Shown here: positions 1 through 8,714 of the stretch, in pieces | Layout of the letters: each line of letters starts with the position of its first letter | Numbering within the stretch: the first letter of the stretch is position 1 | Origin: Palsa-459 sp035937595 | GTDB taxonomy: Bacteria > Actinomycetota > Acidimicrobiia > Acidimicrobiales > RAAP-2 | Assembly: GCA_035937595.1 (NCBI GenBank) | Contig: DASZHS010000038.1 | Coordinates: forward strand, 1-61,510 | Direction of reading: 5' to 3' | DNA: 61,510 nucleotides | Translations under genes and position numbers: made by a program | Notes under the pieces: model-generated | The model's database searches: none | Told to the model about the DNA's origin: nothing | Seen by the model: the letters and a program-made list of their open reading frames with translations, nothing else

Positions 1-584
1 AGGGCCGTGACGAGCACTACGACCAGGTGAGCGCGCTCATCAAGTCCGTGCGCGGCTCGGACCCCGACGCCGCGCTGTACTGGCTCGCCCGGATGCTCGA
101 GGCGGGGGAGTCGCCGCGGTTCATCGCACGGCGGCTCGTGATCCTCGCGAGCGAGGACGTCGGCATGGCCGACCCGGGCGCGCTCGTCGTCGCGACGGCC
201 GCGGCCAGCGCCCTCGAGCTCGTAGGGCTGCCCGAGGCCCAGCTCGCGCTCGCCCAGGCGACGGTGCACCTCGCGCTCGCGCCCAAGTCCAACCGCGTGA
301 CGGTGGCCCTCGGCGCGGCCCAGCGCGACGTGCGCGACGGACCGCACACCGACGTGCCCGCGCACCTGCGCGGCACCGGGTACGCGGGCGCGGCGTCGCT
401 CGGCCACGGCGACGGGTACCGCTACCCGCACGACGACCCGCGCGGCTGGGTCGACCAGCAGTACCTCCCCGACGAGCTCGCGTCGCACCGCTACTGGTCG
501 CCCTCGTCGCACGGCGAGGAGCCGCTGCGCGACGCGTGGCGCCATGACGCGCGCGAGCCGAAGCCGGGGTCGAGCCCAGGGTGA
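1..584 (+). CDS. rarA: Replication-associated recombination protein A (RarA/MgsA), 3' end only
   Basis: This is the C-terminal part of a RarA/MgsA-type AAA+ ATPase, a replisome-associated protein that acts at stalled forks. The reading frame is open from base 3 and ends with TGA at 582-584, so the ATPase domain lies upstream of the window. What remains (about 193 residues) is the tetramerisation and C-terminal region. It carries the family-typical stretch SALIKSVRGSDPDAALYWLA, then ARRLVILASEDVG and, further on, LPDELA. It lies 27 bases upstream of alaS, the usual actinobacterial order. Alternative identities are unlikely, but the truncation hides the Walker motifs. Confidence 0.9.
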   Translation, partial: GRDEHYDQVSALIKSVRGSDPDAALYWLARMLEAGESPRFIARRLVILASEDVGMADPGALVVATAAASALELVGLPEAQLALAQATVHLALAPKSNRVTVALGAAQRDVRDGPHTDVPAHLRGTGYAGAASLGHGDGYRYPHDDPRGWVDQQYLPDELASHRYWSPSSHGEEPLRDAWRHDAREPKPGSSPG

Positions 585-598
585 CAAATCGCTCCCGG

Positions 599-604
599 TA
601 GGCT
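599..604 (+). promoter_or_regulatory. Candidate -10 element of alaS (leaderless)
   Basis: TAGGCT lies 7 bases before the alaS ATG, in the 27-base gap after rarA. The spacing puts the predicted transcription start at or next to the A of the start codon. No Shine-Dalgarno sequence is visible. Promoter function is inferred. Confidence 0.55.
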
Positions 605-611
605 CGCTCGG

Positions 612-3182
612 ATGGACTCGAACGAGGTGCGGCACGCCTTCAAGCGCTTCTTCGAGGAGCGCGGCCACGCCGTCGTGCCCTCCGCGAGCCTGATCCCGCA
701 CGATCCCACGGTCCTGTTCACGATCGCCGGGATGGTCCCGTTCAAGCCGTACTTCCTCGGCGAGGAGGCCCCGCCGCACCCGCGGCTGGTGACCGTCCAG
801 AAGTGCTTCCGGGCCAACGACATCGAGCTCGTGGGCACCACCTCGCGGCACTGCACGTTCTTCGAGATGCTCGGGAACTTCGGGTTCGGCGACTACTTCA
901 AGGAGGGCGCCATCCGCTACGCCTGGGACCTCGTCACCGAGGTCTTCGGCCTCGACGGCGACCGGATCTGGGTGACGGTGCACGAGACCGACGACGACGC
1001 GGCGGCGGTCTGGGCCGACGTGATCGGGCTCCCGGGCGAGCGGATCCAGCGGCTCGGCGAGGAGAACGTGTGGGCGATGGGGGAGACCGGCCCCCGCGGG
1101 ACCGACAGCGAGCTGCACCTGGACAAGGGGCCGTCCTACGGCCCCGACGGGGGGCCCGCCGGCGGGGCGGACGAGCGCTACATGGAGTTCTGGAACCTCG
1201 TCTTCATGGCGCAGAACGGCCTCGAGGACGGGTCCGTCGTGGACCTGCCGCGCAAGAACATCGACACCGGGGCGGGGCTCGACCGCTTCCTCGCCCTCCT
1301 CAACGACAAGGACTCGATCTTCGAGACTGACCTCTACGCCGCGATGCTCGGGGCCGCCCAGTCGCTCACCGGGCGCACCCTCGGCCGTGACGACGAGGTC
1401 GACGTGGCGCTACGCCGCATCGCCGACCACGGGCGCGCCATGACCATGCTGGTCGCCGACGGCGTCCTGCCCGGCAACGAGGGGCGCGGGTACGTGCTGC
1501 GGCGCGTCGTGCGGCGCGCGCTCCTCGCGGCCCGACGCCACGGGGCATCGCGCACGACCATCACCCCCGCGCTCGTCGACGCGGCCGTCTCGACCTTCGA
1601 GGTCGCCTACCCGTCGCTGCGCTCGGACCGCGACCTCATCGTCTCGGTCCTCGAACGCGAGGAGGCGCAGTTCGACCGCACCCTGCGGACCGGGCTCGGC
1701 CTCCTCGACGAGGCGCTGGCGTCCGAGGCGGTGCGGACCTCGCGCGTGCTCCCCGGTGAGCTGGCGTTCCGCCTCCACGACACCCACGGGTTCCCCGTCG
1801 AGCTCACCGAGGAGCTGTCCGCGGAGCGCGACGTGGCCGTCGACCGCGACGGCTTCGACGCCGAGATGCGCCGCCAGCGCGAGCGCGCGCGCGCGGCCAC
1901 CCGCGCCGCGACGCCGGCCGACGAGACCGCGTACCGGTCGCTCCTCGACGCGGAGGGCCCGACGGTCTTCGTCGGTCGCGAGCCCTCGCACTACACGACG
2001 ACCTCGCGCGTCGTCGGCGTGCTCGAGGCGCCTGACGGCACCGTCGAGCTGTTCTTGGAGCACACCCCCTTCTACGCCGAGGGCGGCGGGCAGGTCGGGG
2101 ACACCGGCACCGTGGCGACCGAGACAGGGACCGCCGTGGTCCTCGACACGCTCGCGCCGCTGCCCGGCGTCGTCGCGCACCGCGCGCGCGTCCGCGGCGA
2201 GATCCATCCCGGCCAGGAGGCGGTCGCCACCATCGACGCCCCCCGCCGAGAGTCCGTGCGGCGCAACCACACCGCCACGCACCTGCTGCACGCCGCGTTG
2301 CGCGACGTGCTCGGCGACCACGTCCGCCAGCAGGGCTCGCTCGTCGCGCCCGACCGGCTGCGCTTCGACTTCTCGCACCATGCGGGGATCGCCGACGAGG
2401 AGCGCGTCGCCATCCTCGAGATGGTGAACCGCGACGTGCTCGGGGACGAGCCCGTCGAGACGACGGTGACGTCGCGGCAGGAGGCCGAGCGGATGGGGGC
2501 GGTCGCCTTCTTCGGTGACAAGTACGGCGACGAGGTCCGCGTCGTGCGAGCCGGGCCCCACTCGCTCGAGTTCTGTGGCGGCACCCACGTGCACGCCTTG
2601 GGTGCCATCGGCACGCTCCAGCTCGTGACCGAGTCCTCGATCGGCGCGAACACCCGGCGCATCGAGGCCGTGACGGGGCTCGGCGCGCTCCAGCGCGCGC
2701 TCGCCCGGGAGCGGCTGCTCGACGAGGCGAGCGCGCTGCTGCGCACGGACCCCGAGCACCTGCCCGAGGCGGTCGGCAAGCTCTCGGACCGCCTGCGCGC
2801 CGCGGAGCACGAGCTCGGCACCCTGAAGGAGCGCGCCCTGCACGCCGACGCCGCCACGCTCGCGGGCGCGGCGGCCAACGGCGTCGTGGTCGCGCGCACC
2901 GACGGCCGCAGCGGCGACGAGCTGCGCTCGCTCGCCGGGCTCGTCCGGCACCGCACGGGGGGCACGGTGGTCGTCCTCGGCGGCGCGACACCCGAGGGGA
3001 CCGCGGCGATCGCCGCAGCGACCGACGGCGCGGTCGACGCCGTCGGCCTCGTCCGCGCGGGGGCACCTTTGATCGGCGGCGGCGGGGGCGGCAGCGCCGA
3101 GCTCGCGCTCGCGGGCGGGCGGACGCCCGCGGGTCTCGACGACGCCCTCGAGGCCATCCGGGCGCAGCTGGGCGGGGCGTGA
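612..3182 (+). CDS. alaS: Alanyl-tRNA synthetase
   Basis: Charges tRNA-Ala with alanine in the cytoplasm and hydrolyses mischarged Ser/Gly-tRNA-Ala. The 856 residues follow the family order: class II catalytic core (start to about 250, with NFGFGDYFK and FWNLVFMAQ), tRNA-recognition region, editing domain with zinc-binding HTATH (His553/His557) and CGGTH (Cys655/His659), and a C-terminal DHHA1-type domain ending in a glycine-rich GGGGGGSAELA segment. It is slightly shorter than many bacterial AlaRS proteins (about 875). It is the first gene of a tightly packed operon with ruvX, mltG, aroE, rodA and a nuclease. Its TGA overlaps the ruvX GTG (GTGA). The start is supported by a TAGGCT hexamer 7 bases upstream. 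Confidence 0.98.
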   Translation: MDSNEVRHAFKRFFEERGHAVVPSASLIPHDPTVLFTIAGMVPFKPYFLGEEAPPHPRLVTVQKCFRANDIELVGTTSRHCTFFEMLGNFGFGDYFKEGAIRYAWDLVTEVFGLDGDRIWVTVHETDDDAAAVWADVIGLPGERIQRLGEENVWAMGETGPRGTDSELHLDKGPSYGPDGGPAGGADERYMEFWNLVFMAQNGLEDGSVVDLPRKNIDTGAGLDRFLALLNDKDSIFETDLYAAMLGAAQSLTGRTLGRDDEVDVALRRIADHGRAMTMLVADGVLPGNEGRGYVLRRVVRRALLAARRHGASRTTITPALVDAAVSTFEVAYPSLRSDRDLIVSVLEREEAQFDRTLRTGLGLLDEALASEAVRTSRVLPGELAFRLHDTHGFPVELTEELSAERDVAVDRDGFDAEMRRQRERARAATRAATPADETAYRSLLDAEGPTVFVGREPSHYTTTSRVVGVLEAPDGTVELFLEHTPFYAEGGGQVGDTGTVATETGTAVVLDTLAPLPGVVAHRARVRGEIHPGQEAVATIDAPRRESVRRNHTATHLLHAALRDVLGDHVRQQGSLVAPDRLRFDFSHHAGIADEERVAILEMVNRDVLGDEPVETTVTSRQEAERMGAVAFFGDKYGDEVRVVRAGPHSLEFCGGTHVHALGAIGTLQLVTESSIGANTRRIEAVTGLGALQRALARERLLDEASALLRTDPEHLPEAVGKLSDRLRAAEHELGTLKERALHADAATLAGAAANGVVVARTDGRSGDELRSLAGLVRHRTGGTVVVLGGATPEGTAAIAAATDGAVDAVGLVRAGAPLIGGGGGGSAELALAGGRTPAGLDDALEAIRAQLGGA

Positions 3183-3598
3183 GCGGCGCCGGCCGCGTGG
3201 TGGCGCTGGACCCGGGCAGCGCGCGCATCGGTGTGGCGGTGAGCGACTCGGATCGGCACCTCGCGTTCCCGAGGCCGCCGGTCGAGGCCGGGGACGACGA
3301 GGTTGGGCGCTGCGCCGCGGTCGTCCGTGAGGAGGGCGCGGCCCAGGTGGTCGTCGGCCACCCCCTCCGCCTCGACGGCACCGAGGGCCCGGCCGCGGAC
3401 CGCGCCGAGGCCCTGGCCACGTCGCTGCGCGCCGCGCTGCTCGACGACGGCGTCGGGGTCGAGCTGTTCGACGAGCGGCTGACGACGGTCACCGCCACCT
3501 CGCGCCTCCGCGAGGCGGGCGTGGGCGCCCGCGACGCACGGCGTCGCGTCGACGGCGCGGCGGCCGTCGTCCTCCTCGAAGCGTGGCTGTCCGCGTGA
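3179..3598 (+). CDS. ruvX: Putative pre-16S rRNA nuclease / Holliday junction resolvase-like RuvX (YqgF)
   Basis: A YqgF/RuvX-family RNase H-fold nuclease of 139 residues, the usual size. The N-terminal VALDPGSARIGVAVSD carries the first catalytic Asp, VVGHPLRLDG is the central motif and FDERLTT carries the conserved DERLT acidic residues. The family is linked to maturation of the 16S rRNA 5' end and to Holliday junction resolution, and the exact role differs among bacteria. The GTG start overlaps the alaS stop, and the stop overlaps a GTG used by mltG, so translation is probably coupled. Position between alaS and mltG is typical of actinobacteria. Confidence 0.93.
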   Translation: MSGAGRVVALDPGSARIGVAVSDSDRHLAFPRPPVEAGDDEVGRCAAVVREEGAAQVVVGHPLRLDGTEGPAADRAEALATSLRAALLDDGVGVELFDERLTTVTATSRLREAGVGARDARRRVDGAAAVVLLEAWLSA

Positions 3599-4689
3599 GC
3601 CTGGACGAGCCGCGCGTCCTTCCCGAGCCCGAGGCGCACGGCACCCTCCCCGACGACGCGACGGGCCGCGGCTCGGACCGCCGCCGGCGGCGCCGACGCT
3701 GGCGGCTGGCCGGCCTCGCCGGCGGGCTCGCGCTGCTCGGCGCGGTCCTGTGGTTCCTCGCCGAGGCGTACCCGATCGGGGGCTCGGGCCCACCGGCGTT
3801 CTTCCAGGTGACCGCGGGCGAGTCGTTCTCCCAGGTCGCCGACGCCATGGCGGCCAAGGGCATCATCGGCTCGACGTTCGCGCTCCGGCTGGACCTCCTC
3901 GTCGCGGGGACGCCGACCGTCCAGCCCGGATGGTACGAGCTGCCGACCTCGTCGTCGTTCTCCGCGGTCCGCTCGGTGCTCGCGGGCGGGCCGAACGCCC
4001 TCGCCGTCGTCGTCACGACCGCGGAGTCCTCCCGAGAGGTGGCGCTCAACCTCGCGGGCGTCGAGGACGCCGCGTTCGCCGGGCAGTTCCTCAGCCTCGT
4101 CCGCAACGGCGCCGTGCGCTCGCCCTTCCAGCCGGCGCCGGGGGCGTCGCTCGAGGGGTTGCTCGCCCCGGGCACCTACGTGCTCGTGCCCCACGAGACG
4201 CCGCGGACGCTCGTCACCCAGATGGCCAGCGCGTTCGTCGCGCGCGCCGCCTCGGTCGGCCTCACGCCGACCACGCGGCTGCACGGGCTCGACGCCTACG
4301 AGCTCGTGACCGTCGCCTCGATCGTCGAGAAGGAGGGCTACCTCGCGCGCAACATGCCGAGGGTCGCGACGGTCGTCTACAACCGCCTGGCCAGGGGGAT
4401 GCCGCTGCAGATGGACGCCACCGTCGAGTACGCGACGGGCCAGGACGGCGGTCCGGTGACGCACGCGACCGAGTCGATCCACTCCCCCTACAACACGTAC
4501 CTGCACACCGGGCTCACGCCGACGGCGATCTGCATCCCCTCGACCGAGGCCCTCGGCGCGACGCTGCACGCACCCAGCGGGCCGTGGCTCTACTTCACCC
4601 TGGTCGACAAGACCGGCACGCTCGCGTTCGCGACGACGTTCGCCCAGCAGCTCGCCAACGAGGCGCTCGGCGCGCGCCGGGGCGTCTGA
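3595..4689 (+). CDS. mltG: Endolytic murein transglycosylase MltG (YceG-like)
   Basis: A membrane-anchored lytic transglycosylase that cuts nascent peptidoglycan strands outside the membrane. After an Arg-rich cytoplasmic N-terminus, one membrane segment lies at about residues 38-58 (LAGGLALLGAVLWFLAEAY). A LysM-like and YceG domain follow. The signature IVEKEG holds the catalytic Glu (Glu245 or Glu247 from this start), followed by MPLQMDATVEYA and HSPYNTYLHTGLTP, all hallmarks of MltG. I chose GTG 3595 because it overlaps the ruvX TGA as GTGA, the pattern used throughout this operon. An in-frame GTG at 3583 would add four residues. aroE follows after one base. Confidence 0.93.
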   Translation: MSLDEPRVLPEPEAHGTLPDDATGRGSDRRRRRRRWRLAGLAGGLALLGAVLWFLAEAYPIGGSGPPAFFQVTAGESFSQVADAMAAKGIIGSTFALRLDLLVAGTPTVQPGWYELPTSSSFSAVRSVLAGGPNALAVVVTTAESSREVALNLAGVEDAAFAGQFLSLVRNGAVRSPFQPAPGASLEGLLAPGTYVLVPHETPRTLVTQMASAFVARAASVGLTPTTRLHGLDAYELVTVASIVEKEGYLARNMPRVATVVYNRLARGMPLQMDATVEYATGQDGGPVTHATESIHSPYNTYLHTGLTPTAICIPSTEALGATLHAPSGPWLYFTLVDKTGTLAFATTFAQQLANEALGARRGV

Positions 4690-4690
4690 G

Positions 4691-5530
4691 GTGGTGCGAC
4701 CCGCGACCTCGGGGGCGACGGCGCTCTTCGGGGTGGTCGGCGACCCCGTCGCGCACTCGCTCACCCCTGCGCTGCACGCCGCGGCCTTCGACGAGGTGGG
4801 CGTCGACGCCGTCTCGGTCGCGCTCCGCGCGGGCGTCGACGCCGCCGCGCTGGTCGTCGAGGCGGTGCGCCGCCTCGGGATCCGCGGGCTCAGCGTCACG
4901 ATGCCGCTCAAAGACGCCGTGGTCGCGCACTGCGAGGAGCGCAGCGACGTCGTCGATCGGCTCGGCGCGGCCAACTGCCTGACCGCGACGGACGACGGCC
5001 GCGTGCGCGCGGACAGCACCGACGGCGACGGGCTGCTCGCGGCGATCGCGTGCGTGCGCACCGCACCGCTCCGCGCGCCGCGGTGCGTCGTCCTGGGCGC
5101 CGGGGGTGCGGCGCGCGCGGCGATCGAGGCGCTCGCGCGCGCGGGGGCGACGGACGTCGCCGTGGTCGCCCGTCGTCACGACGCCGCGGTGCGAGCCGCC
5201 GCGGTCGCCAGCGTCGGGCGGGCGGGCACCGCCGCCGACGTCGCGGCCGCCGACGTCGTCGTGCAGGCGACCCCGGTGGGCATGCGCGACACGCCGTCCG
5301 TCGACGCCGCACCGCTCGTCGACGGCGCCACGCTGGGCGCGGGCCAGGTCGCGGTCGACCTCGTCTACCATCCTCGCGTGACCCCCTGGCTCGCGAGGGC
5401 CGCGGCGCACGGCGCGACCACGGTCGAAGGCGGCGAGGTCCTCGTCCACCAGGCAGCCCTCGCGCTCGCGCGCTGGCTCGGCGCCGAGGTCCCGCTCGAC
5501 GCGCTGCACGGGGTGCTCGCCGTCCCATGA
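4691..5530 (+). CDS. aroE: Shikimate dehydrogenase (NADP+)
   Basis: Reduces 3-dehydroshikimate to shikimate, step four of chorismate synthesis. The chorismate feeds the trp and menaquinone genes found later in this window. The 279 residues show the substrate-site motif DPVAHSLTPALH, the catalytic lysine in MPLKDAV (Lys74), GAANCLT, the acidic STDGDG motif, and the nucleotide-binding loop VLGAGGAARA followed by TPVGM. Start GTG lies one base after the mltG stop, and the stop overlaps the rodA ATG as ATGA. Arrangement inside a cell-wall operon is common in actinobacteria. Confidence 0.95.
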   Translation: MVRPATSGATALFGVVGDPVAHSLTPALHAAAFDEVGVDAVSVALRAGVDAAALVVEAVRRLGIRGLSVTMPLKDAVVAHCEERSDVVDRLGAANCLTATDDGRVRADSTDGDGLLAAIACVRTAPLRAPRCVVLGAGGAARAAIEALARAGATDVAVVARRHDAAVRAAAVASVGRAGTAADVAAADVVVQATPVGMRDTPSVDAAPLVDGATLGAGQVAVDLVYHPRVTPWLARAAAHGATTVEGGEVLVHQAALALARWLGAEVPLDALHGVLAVP

Positions 5531-6657
5531 CCCTGACTCGGACCCGCTCCCCGGTGATCGGCACGCGACGCGTGCCGGGCTACGACGTCGTCCTCGCGAT
5601 CCTCACCGTCGCCGTCTCGGCGTTCGGCGTCCTCATGGTCTACAGCGCCACGCGCGACCAGCTCCTCCGCAACCTGGAGAACCCCCACTACTACCTCGAG
5701 CGCCAGGCGCTGTTCGTCACGCTCGGCGCCGCCGTGATGCTGGTCGTCTCCAAGATCGACTACCGGCGCTTCGAGCACATCGCGACGCCTGCGTACCTCC
5801 TTTCGTGCGGCGCGCTCCTCCTCGTGAAGTCACCCCTCGGCTCGAACGCGCTGGGCTCGCAGCGCTGGTTCTCCTTCGGGCCGATCCAGTTCCAGCCCTC
5901 CGAGTTCACGGTGCTCGCCATGATCCTCGCGATCGCGACCTACTGCGAGCGCCGCCCCGACGGGCTGTCCATGCGCGACGTCGTGCGCATGCTGCTCATG
6001 GCGGCGCTGCCGATCGCCCTCGTGTTCCTCCAGCCGGACCTCGGCACGGCGATCATCATGGTCATCGTGCTCATCGTCATGCTGCTCATCGCGGGCGTGC
6101 CCCCGCGGTTCCTGTTCCTGTTGACCGTCGCCGGGGCGGGGATGGCGTTCCTCGCCGTCGTGGTCGGCGTCCTGCACCACTACCAGGTCGTCCGGCTCAC
6201 GGGCCTCTTCGGCACGACGCCCTACCAGGTCGTGCAGGCCAAGGCGGCCATCGGGTCCGGCGGGCTCCTCGGCAAGGGGTTCTTCCACGGCGCCGCCGGC
6301 AACCTCGGCTTCATCCCCGAGCAGCAGACCGACTTCATCTTCACCGCCGTCGGCGAGCAGCTGGGGTTCGTGGGCGCGGTCGGGCTCCTCTGCGCCCTCG
6401 CGGGGATCGCCGGGCGCATGCTCCGAGCCTCGATCCTCGCCCCGGACCACCTCGGGCGCCTCCTCGCCGTCGGCGTCTTCACGTTCTTCGCCTTCAGCTG
6501 CTTCCAGAACGTGGGCATGATCATGGGCCTCATGCCCGTCACCGGCATCCCGCTGCCCTTCATGAGCTACGGGGGGTCGGCCGCGGTCTGCTTCTTCCTC
6601 GCCGTCGGCATCGTGCTCTCGGTCACCAACCGCCGTCCCGGCCTCGCCTCGACGTGA
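5527..6657 (+). CDS. rodA: SEDS-family peptidoglycan glycosyltransferase, RodA type
   Basis: A polytopic membrane protein of 376 residues in the SEDS family (RodA/FtsW/SpoVE) that polymerises lipid II, usually together with a class B penicillin-binding protein. The essential Asp sits in FLQPDLGTAI (Asp171). Other family marks are RWFSFGPIQFQPSE, IGSGGLLGKGF, PEQQTDFIFTAVGEQLG and the terminal GIPLPFMSYGGS. Compact length and absence of an N-terminal extension fit RodA better than FtsW. The ATG overlaps the aroE stop (ATGA). The frame is open far upstream, but there it only shadows aroE. A second, longer SEDS paralogue lies 600 bases downstream on the other strand. Confidence 0.93.
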   Translation: MTLTRTRSPVIGTRRVPGYDVVLAILTVAVSAFGVLMVYSATRDQLLRNLENPHYYLERQALFVTLGAAVMLVVSKIDYRRFEHIATPAYLLSCGALLLVKSPLGSNALGSQRWFSFGPIQFQPSEFTVLAMILAIATYCERRPDGLSMRDVVRMLLMAALPIALVFLQPDLGTAIIMVIVLIVMLLIAGVPPRFLFLLTVAGAGMAFLAVVVGVLHHYQVVRLTGLFGTTPYQVVQAKAAIGSGGLLGKGFFHGAAGNLGFIPEQQTDFIFTAVGEQLGFVGAVGLLCALAGIAGRMLRASILAPDHLGRLLAVGVFTFFAFSCFQNVGMIMGLMPVTGIPLPFMSYGGSAAVCFFLAVGIVLSVTNRRPGLAST

Positions 6658-7253
6658 CCGACGTCGGGCACGAACAGGACCCCGGGGCGACGGGCGTCGA
6701 CGAGCCGACGATCGCCACGGCCGAACCTGGCGCGCCCCACGTGCCCGACGGGCAGGCCGCGCCCGGTGCGCAGACCGCGCCCGGCGAGGTCGCGAGCGCC
6801 GAGGAGACCCCGCCGGGCGAGGCGCCGACGCCCGCCCCCGAGCCCGCGCCGGCACCGACGTTCGTCGTCGTCGAGGTCGTAAACGTCTCCTACGAGCTGC
6901 CGAGCCCGCACCCGGTCATCCACCTGCTCGAGCAGGAGATGCCGTTCCGTGGCCTCGACTTCCCGCTCGGCCTGCCCGAGGCCCAGTCCATCGCCTACGC
7001 CCTCGAGCACGAGCAGCCGCCCCGGCCCACGACCCACGACCTCATGGTCTCGCTGATGGCCGCGGTCGGCTGCGAGGTGGTCGCGGTGCGCCTGACGGGC
7101 GAGCGCAACGGCACCATCCTCGGCGAGCTCGACGTCATGGGCCCGAAGGGCCACGAGGTGCTCGACTGCCGGCCCTCCGACGGGATCGCCGTCGCGCTGC
7201 GGCTCCGGGTGCCCGCGCCGATCCTCTGCGAGGCGGGCCTCCTCGACCGCTGA
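6654..7253 (+). CDS. Bifunctional nuclease (BFN/DUF151) family protein
   Basis: A 199-residue protein whose C-terminal two thirds is a BFN (DUF151) domain. Visible marks are VEVVNVSYELPSPHPVIHLLE, LPEAQSIAYALE, RPTTHDLM and the closing CRPSDGIAVALRLRVPAPI. Family members have been reported with RNase/DNase activity, but the bacterial role is poorly defined. The first 65 or so residues are a Pro/Ala/Glu-rich, probably disordered extension. The start is GTG 6654, overlapping the rodA stop as GTGA, so it is the sixth gene of the alaS operon. It ends only 9 bases from the convergent second SEDS gene. Confidence 0.85.
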   Translation: MTDVGHEQDPGATGVDEPTIATAEPGAPHVPDGQAAPGAQTAPGEVASAEETPPGEAPTPAPEPAPAPTFVVVEVVNVSYELPSPHPVIHLLEQEMPFRGLDFPLGLPEAQSIAYALEHEQPPRPTTHDLMVSLMAAVGCEVVAVRLTGERNGTILGELDVMGPKGHEVLDCRPSDGIAVALRLRVPAPILCEAGLLDR

Positions 7254-7262
7254 GCGGGAGCG

Positions 7263-8672
7263 TCAGGCGAGCACGGCCCTCCGCATCGGCGCCTCCGCGG
7301 CCGTCGGTCGGCTCTCGGCCTCCTCGGACAGCCGCATGAGCAGCGCGATGAGGACGTAGTTCGCGACGAGCGACGAGCCCCCGTAGGCCATGAACGGGAG
7401 CGTGATGCCGGTCAGCGGGAGCAGCCGCAGCACGCCCGCCATGATGTAGAACGCCTGGAACCCGATCACGACGGTGAGGCCCACCGCGCACAGGCGCGCG
7501 AAGTCCGTGCGGGAGCGCTGGGCGATCTGCAGCCCGGTGCCCACGAGGAGCGTGAACCCCGAGACCACCGCGGCCAGGCCCAGCAGCCCCAGCTCCTGGC
7601 CGATCGCGGCGGTCATCATGTCCGAGGTGAGGTTGGGCACGGCGAAGACCCCCGAGCCGAGCCCGACGCCCGTGCCGAGGATGCCGCCCTGCGCCATGGC
7701 GTACCACCCCTGGATGAGCTGGAACCCGTGGTTCTGCGGGTCGGCCCACGGGTTGAGCCAGATCGAGATCCGCTCGTGGACCTGGGGGAAGGAGTGGGCC
7801 GCCACGATGGCGCCGACGATGAACAGCACGAGCCCCGCCACCAGGTAGACGACCCGTCCGGTGCTCGTCCACAGGAGCGCCAAGAACAGCGTGAAGAGCA
7901 GCATCGCGAAGCCGATGTCGTTCTCGAAGCCGAGCACCGCGAGCGCGAACCCCCACGTGATCACGATCGGGATGAGCGGACGTGGGTCGACGAAGAGGTG
8001 GTTGCCGATCCGGCGCGACGGGATCGTGAGCAGCTCTTTGGTCGTCGCGAAGTAGGACGCGAAGAAGATGACGAGCAGGAGCTTCGCGATCTCGACGGGC
8101 TGGAACTGGATGCCACCCACGTGGACCCAGAGCCGCGCGCCGTTGATGCGGAGCCCGATATGGGGGATCACCGGCGCGACCAGGAGCAGGATCGCGCCGA
8201 GCAGCAGCAGGTAGCGGTAGCGGTCGAGGTCGCGGGAGCGCCGGATGAAGAACAGCGTGGCGACGTAGAGGCCCGCGCTGATCGCCGCCCACAGGGCCTG
8301 CTCCTGGGCCTCCGGGCCGTAGGGGTAGACGCGGCTCCAGCGGGCGATCTCGACGAACCCGATCCCGTTCAGCAGCGTGGCGATCGGGAGCAGCACGGAC
8401 GTCGCGTTGGGCACCAGCCATCGGTTGACGAGGTGCGCGGCCATCGAGAGCCCGAGGACCGCGCCGAGGAACCCCCAGAGGTGCAGCGGCAGGCGCCCGT
8501 CCTGGCCGAGGGACGCGAGCGCGTAGAGCGCCGTCGTGACGCCGCACGCCATGAGCAGGAGCCAGAACTCTGCGCGGCGCCGTGGCTTCGGCCCCCGCTC
8601 GTAGGTCGGGAACGCGAAGCGCCACGTCCGCGCGGGGAACGTGCGCGCCGGGGCCGTGCCCGTCGCGACCAT
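7263..8672 (-). CDS. SEDS-family protein (actinobacterial long FtsW/RodA type)
   Basis: A 469-residue multi-spanning membrane protein of the SEDS peptidoglycan polymerase family, about 90 residues longer than the neighbouring RodA because of extra N-terminal membrane segments. This architecture resembles mycobacterial RodA (Rv0017c). The expected catalytic Asp is present in GFENDIGFAM (Asp252), but the usual QPD is END. Other marks are ARLWVHVGGIQFQPVEIAK, GLGSGVFAVPNL, AAIGQELG and TGITLPFMAYGGSS. I cannot tell FtsW from RodA by sequence alone. The ATG is 6 bases after a TAGGAT hexamer on the same strand, suggesting a leaderless transcript divergent from ppk. Confidence 0.9.
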   Translation of the reverse strand: MVATGTAPARTFPARTWRFAFPTYERGPKPRRRAEFWLLLMACGVTTALYALASLGQDGRLPLHLWGFLGAVLGLSMAAHLVNRWLVPNATSVLLPIATLLNGIGFVEIARWSRVYPYGPEAQEQALWAAISAGLYVATLFFIRRSRDLDRYRYLLLLGAILLLVAPVIPHIGLRINGARLWVHVGGIQFQPVEIAKLLLVIFFASYFATTKELLTIPSRRIGNHLFVDPRPLIPIVITWGFALAVLGFENDIGFAMLLFTLFLALLWTSTGRVVYLVAGLVLFIVGAIVAAHSFPQVHERISIWLNPWADPQNHGFQLIQGWYAMAQGGILGTGVGLGSGVFAVPNLTSDMMTAAIGQELGLLGLAAVVSGFTLLVGTGLQIAQRSRTDFARLCAVGLTVVIGFQAFYIMAGVLRLLPLTGITLPFMAYGGSSLVANYVLIALLMRLSEEAESRPTAAEAPMRRAVLA

Positions 8673-8678
8673 CCCGGG

Positions 8679-8684
8679 ATCCTA
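8679..8684 (-). promoter_or_regulatory. Candidate -10 element of the long SEDS gene (leaderless)
   Basis: On the minus strand TAGGAT is followed by six bases and then the ATG. It lies within a 42-base divergent gap shared with ppk. Confidence 0.55.
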
Positions 8685-8694
8685 CCGGCGAAGG

Positions 8695-8700
8695 TACGAT
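8695..8700 (+). promoter_or_regulatory. Candidate -10 element of ppk1
   Basis: TACGAT lies 14 bases before the ppk ATG, with a GGAG at 8706-8709. The predicted leader would be only about 7 bases. It lies 10 bases from the opposing -10 of the SEDS gene. Confidence 0.4.
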
Positions 8701-8714
8701 CGAGCGGAGCATCC

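Noticed and set aside
1804..5061. A 1,085-codon minus-strand open frame over alaS-ruvX-mltG-aroE
   Set aside because: Composition is dominated by Arg, Pro and Ala with no motif; it is the shadow of well-supported genes on the other strand.
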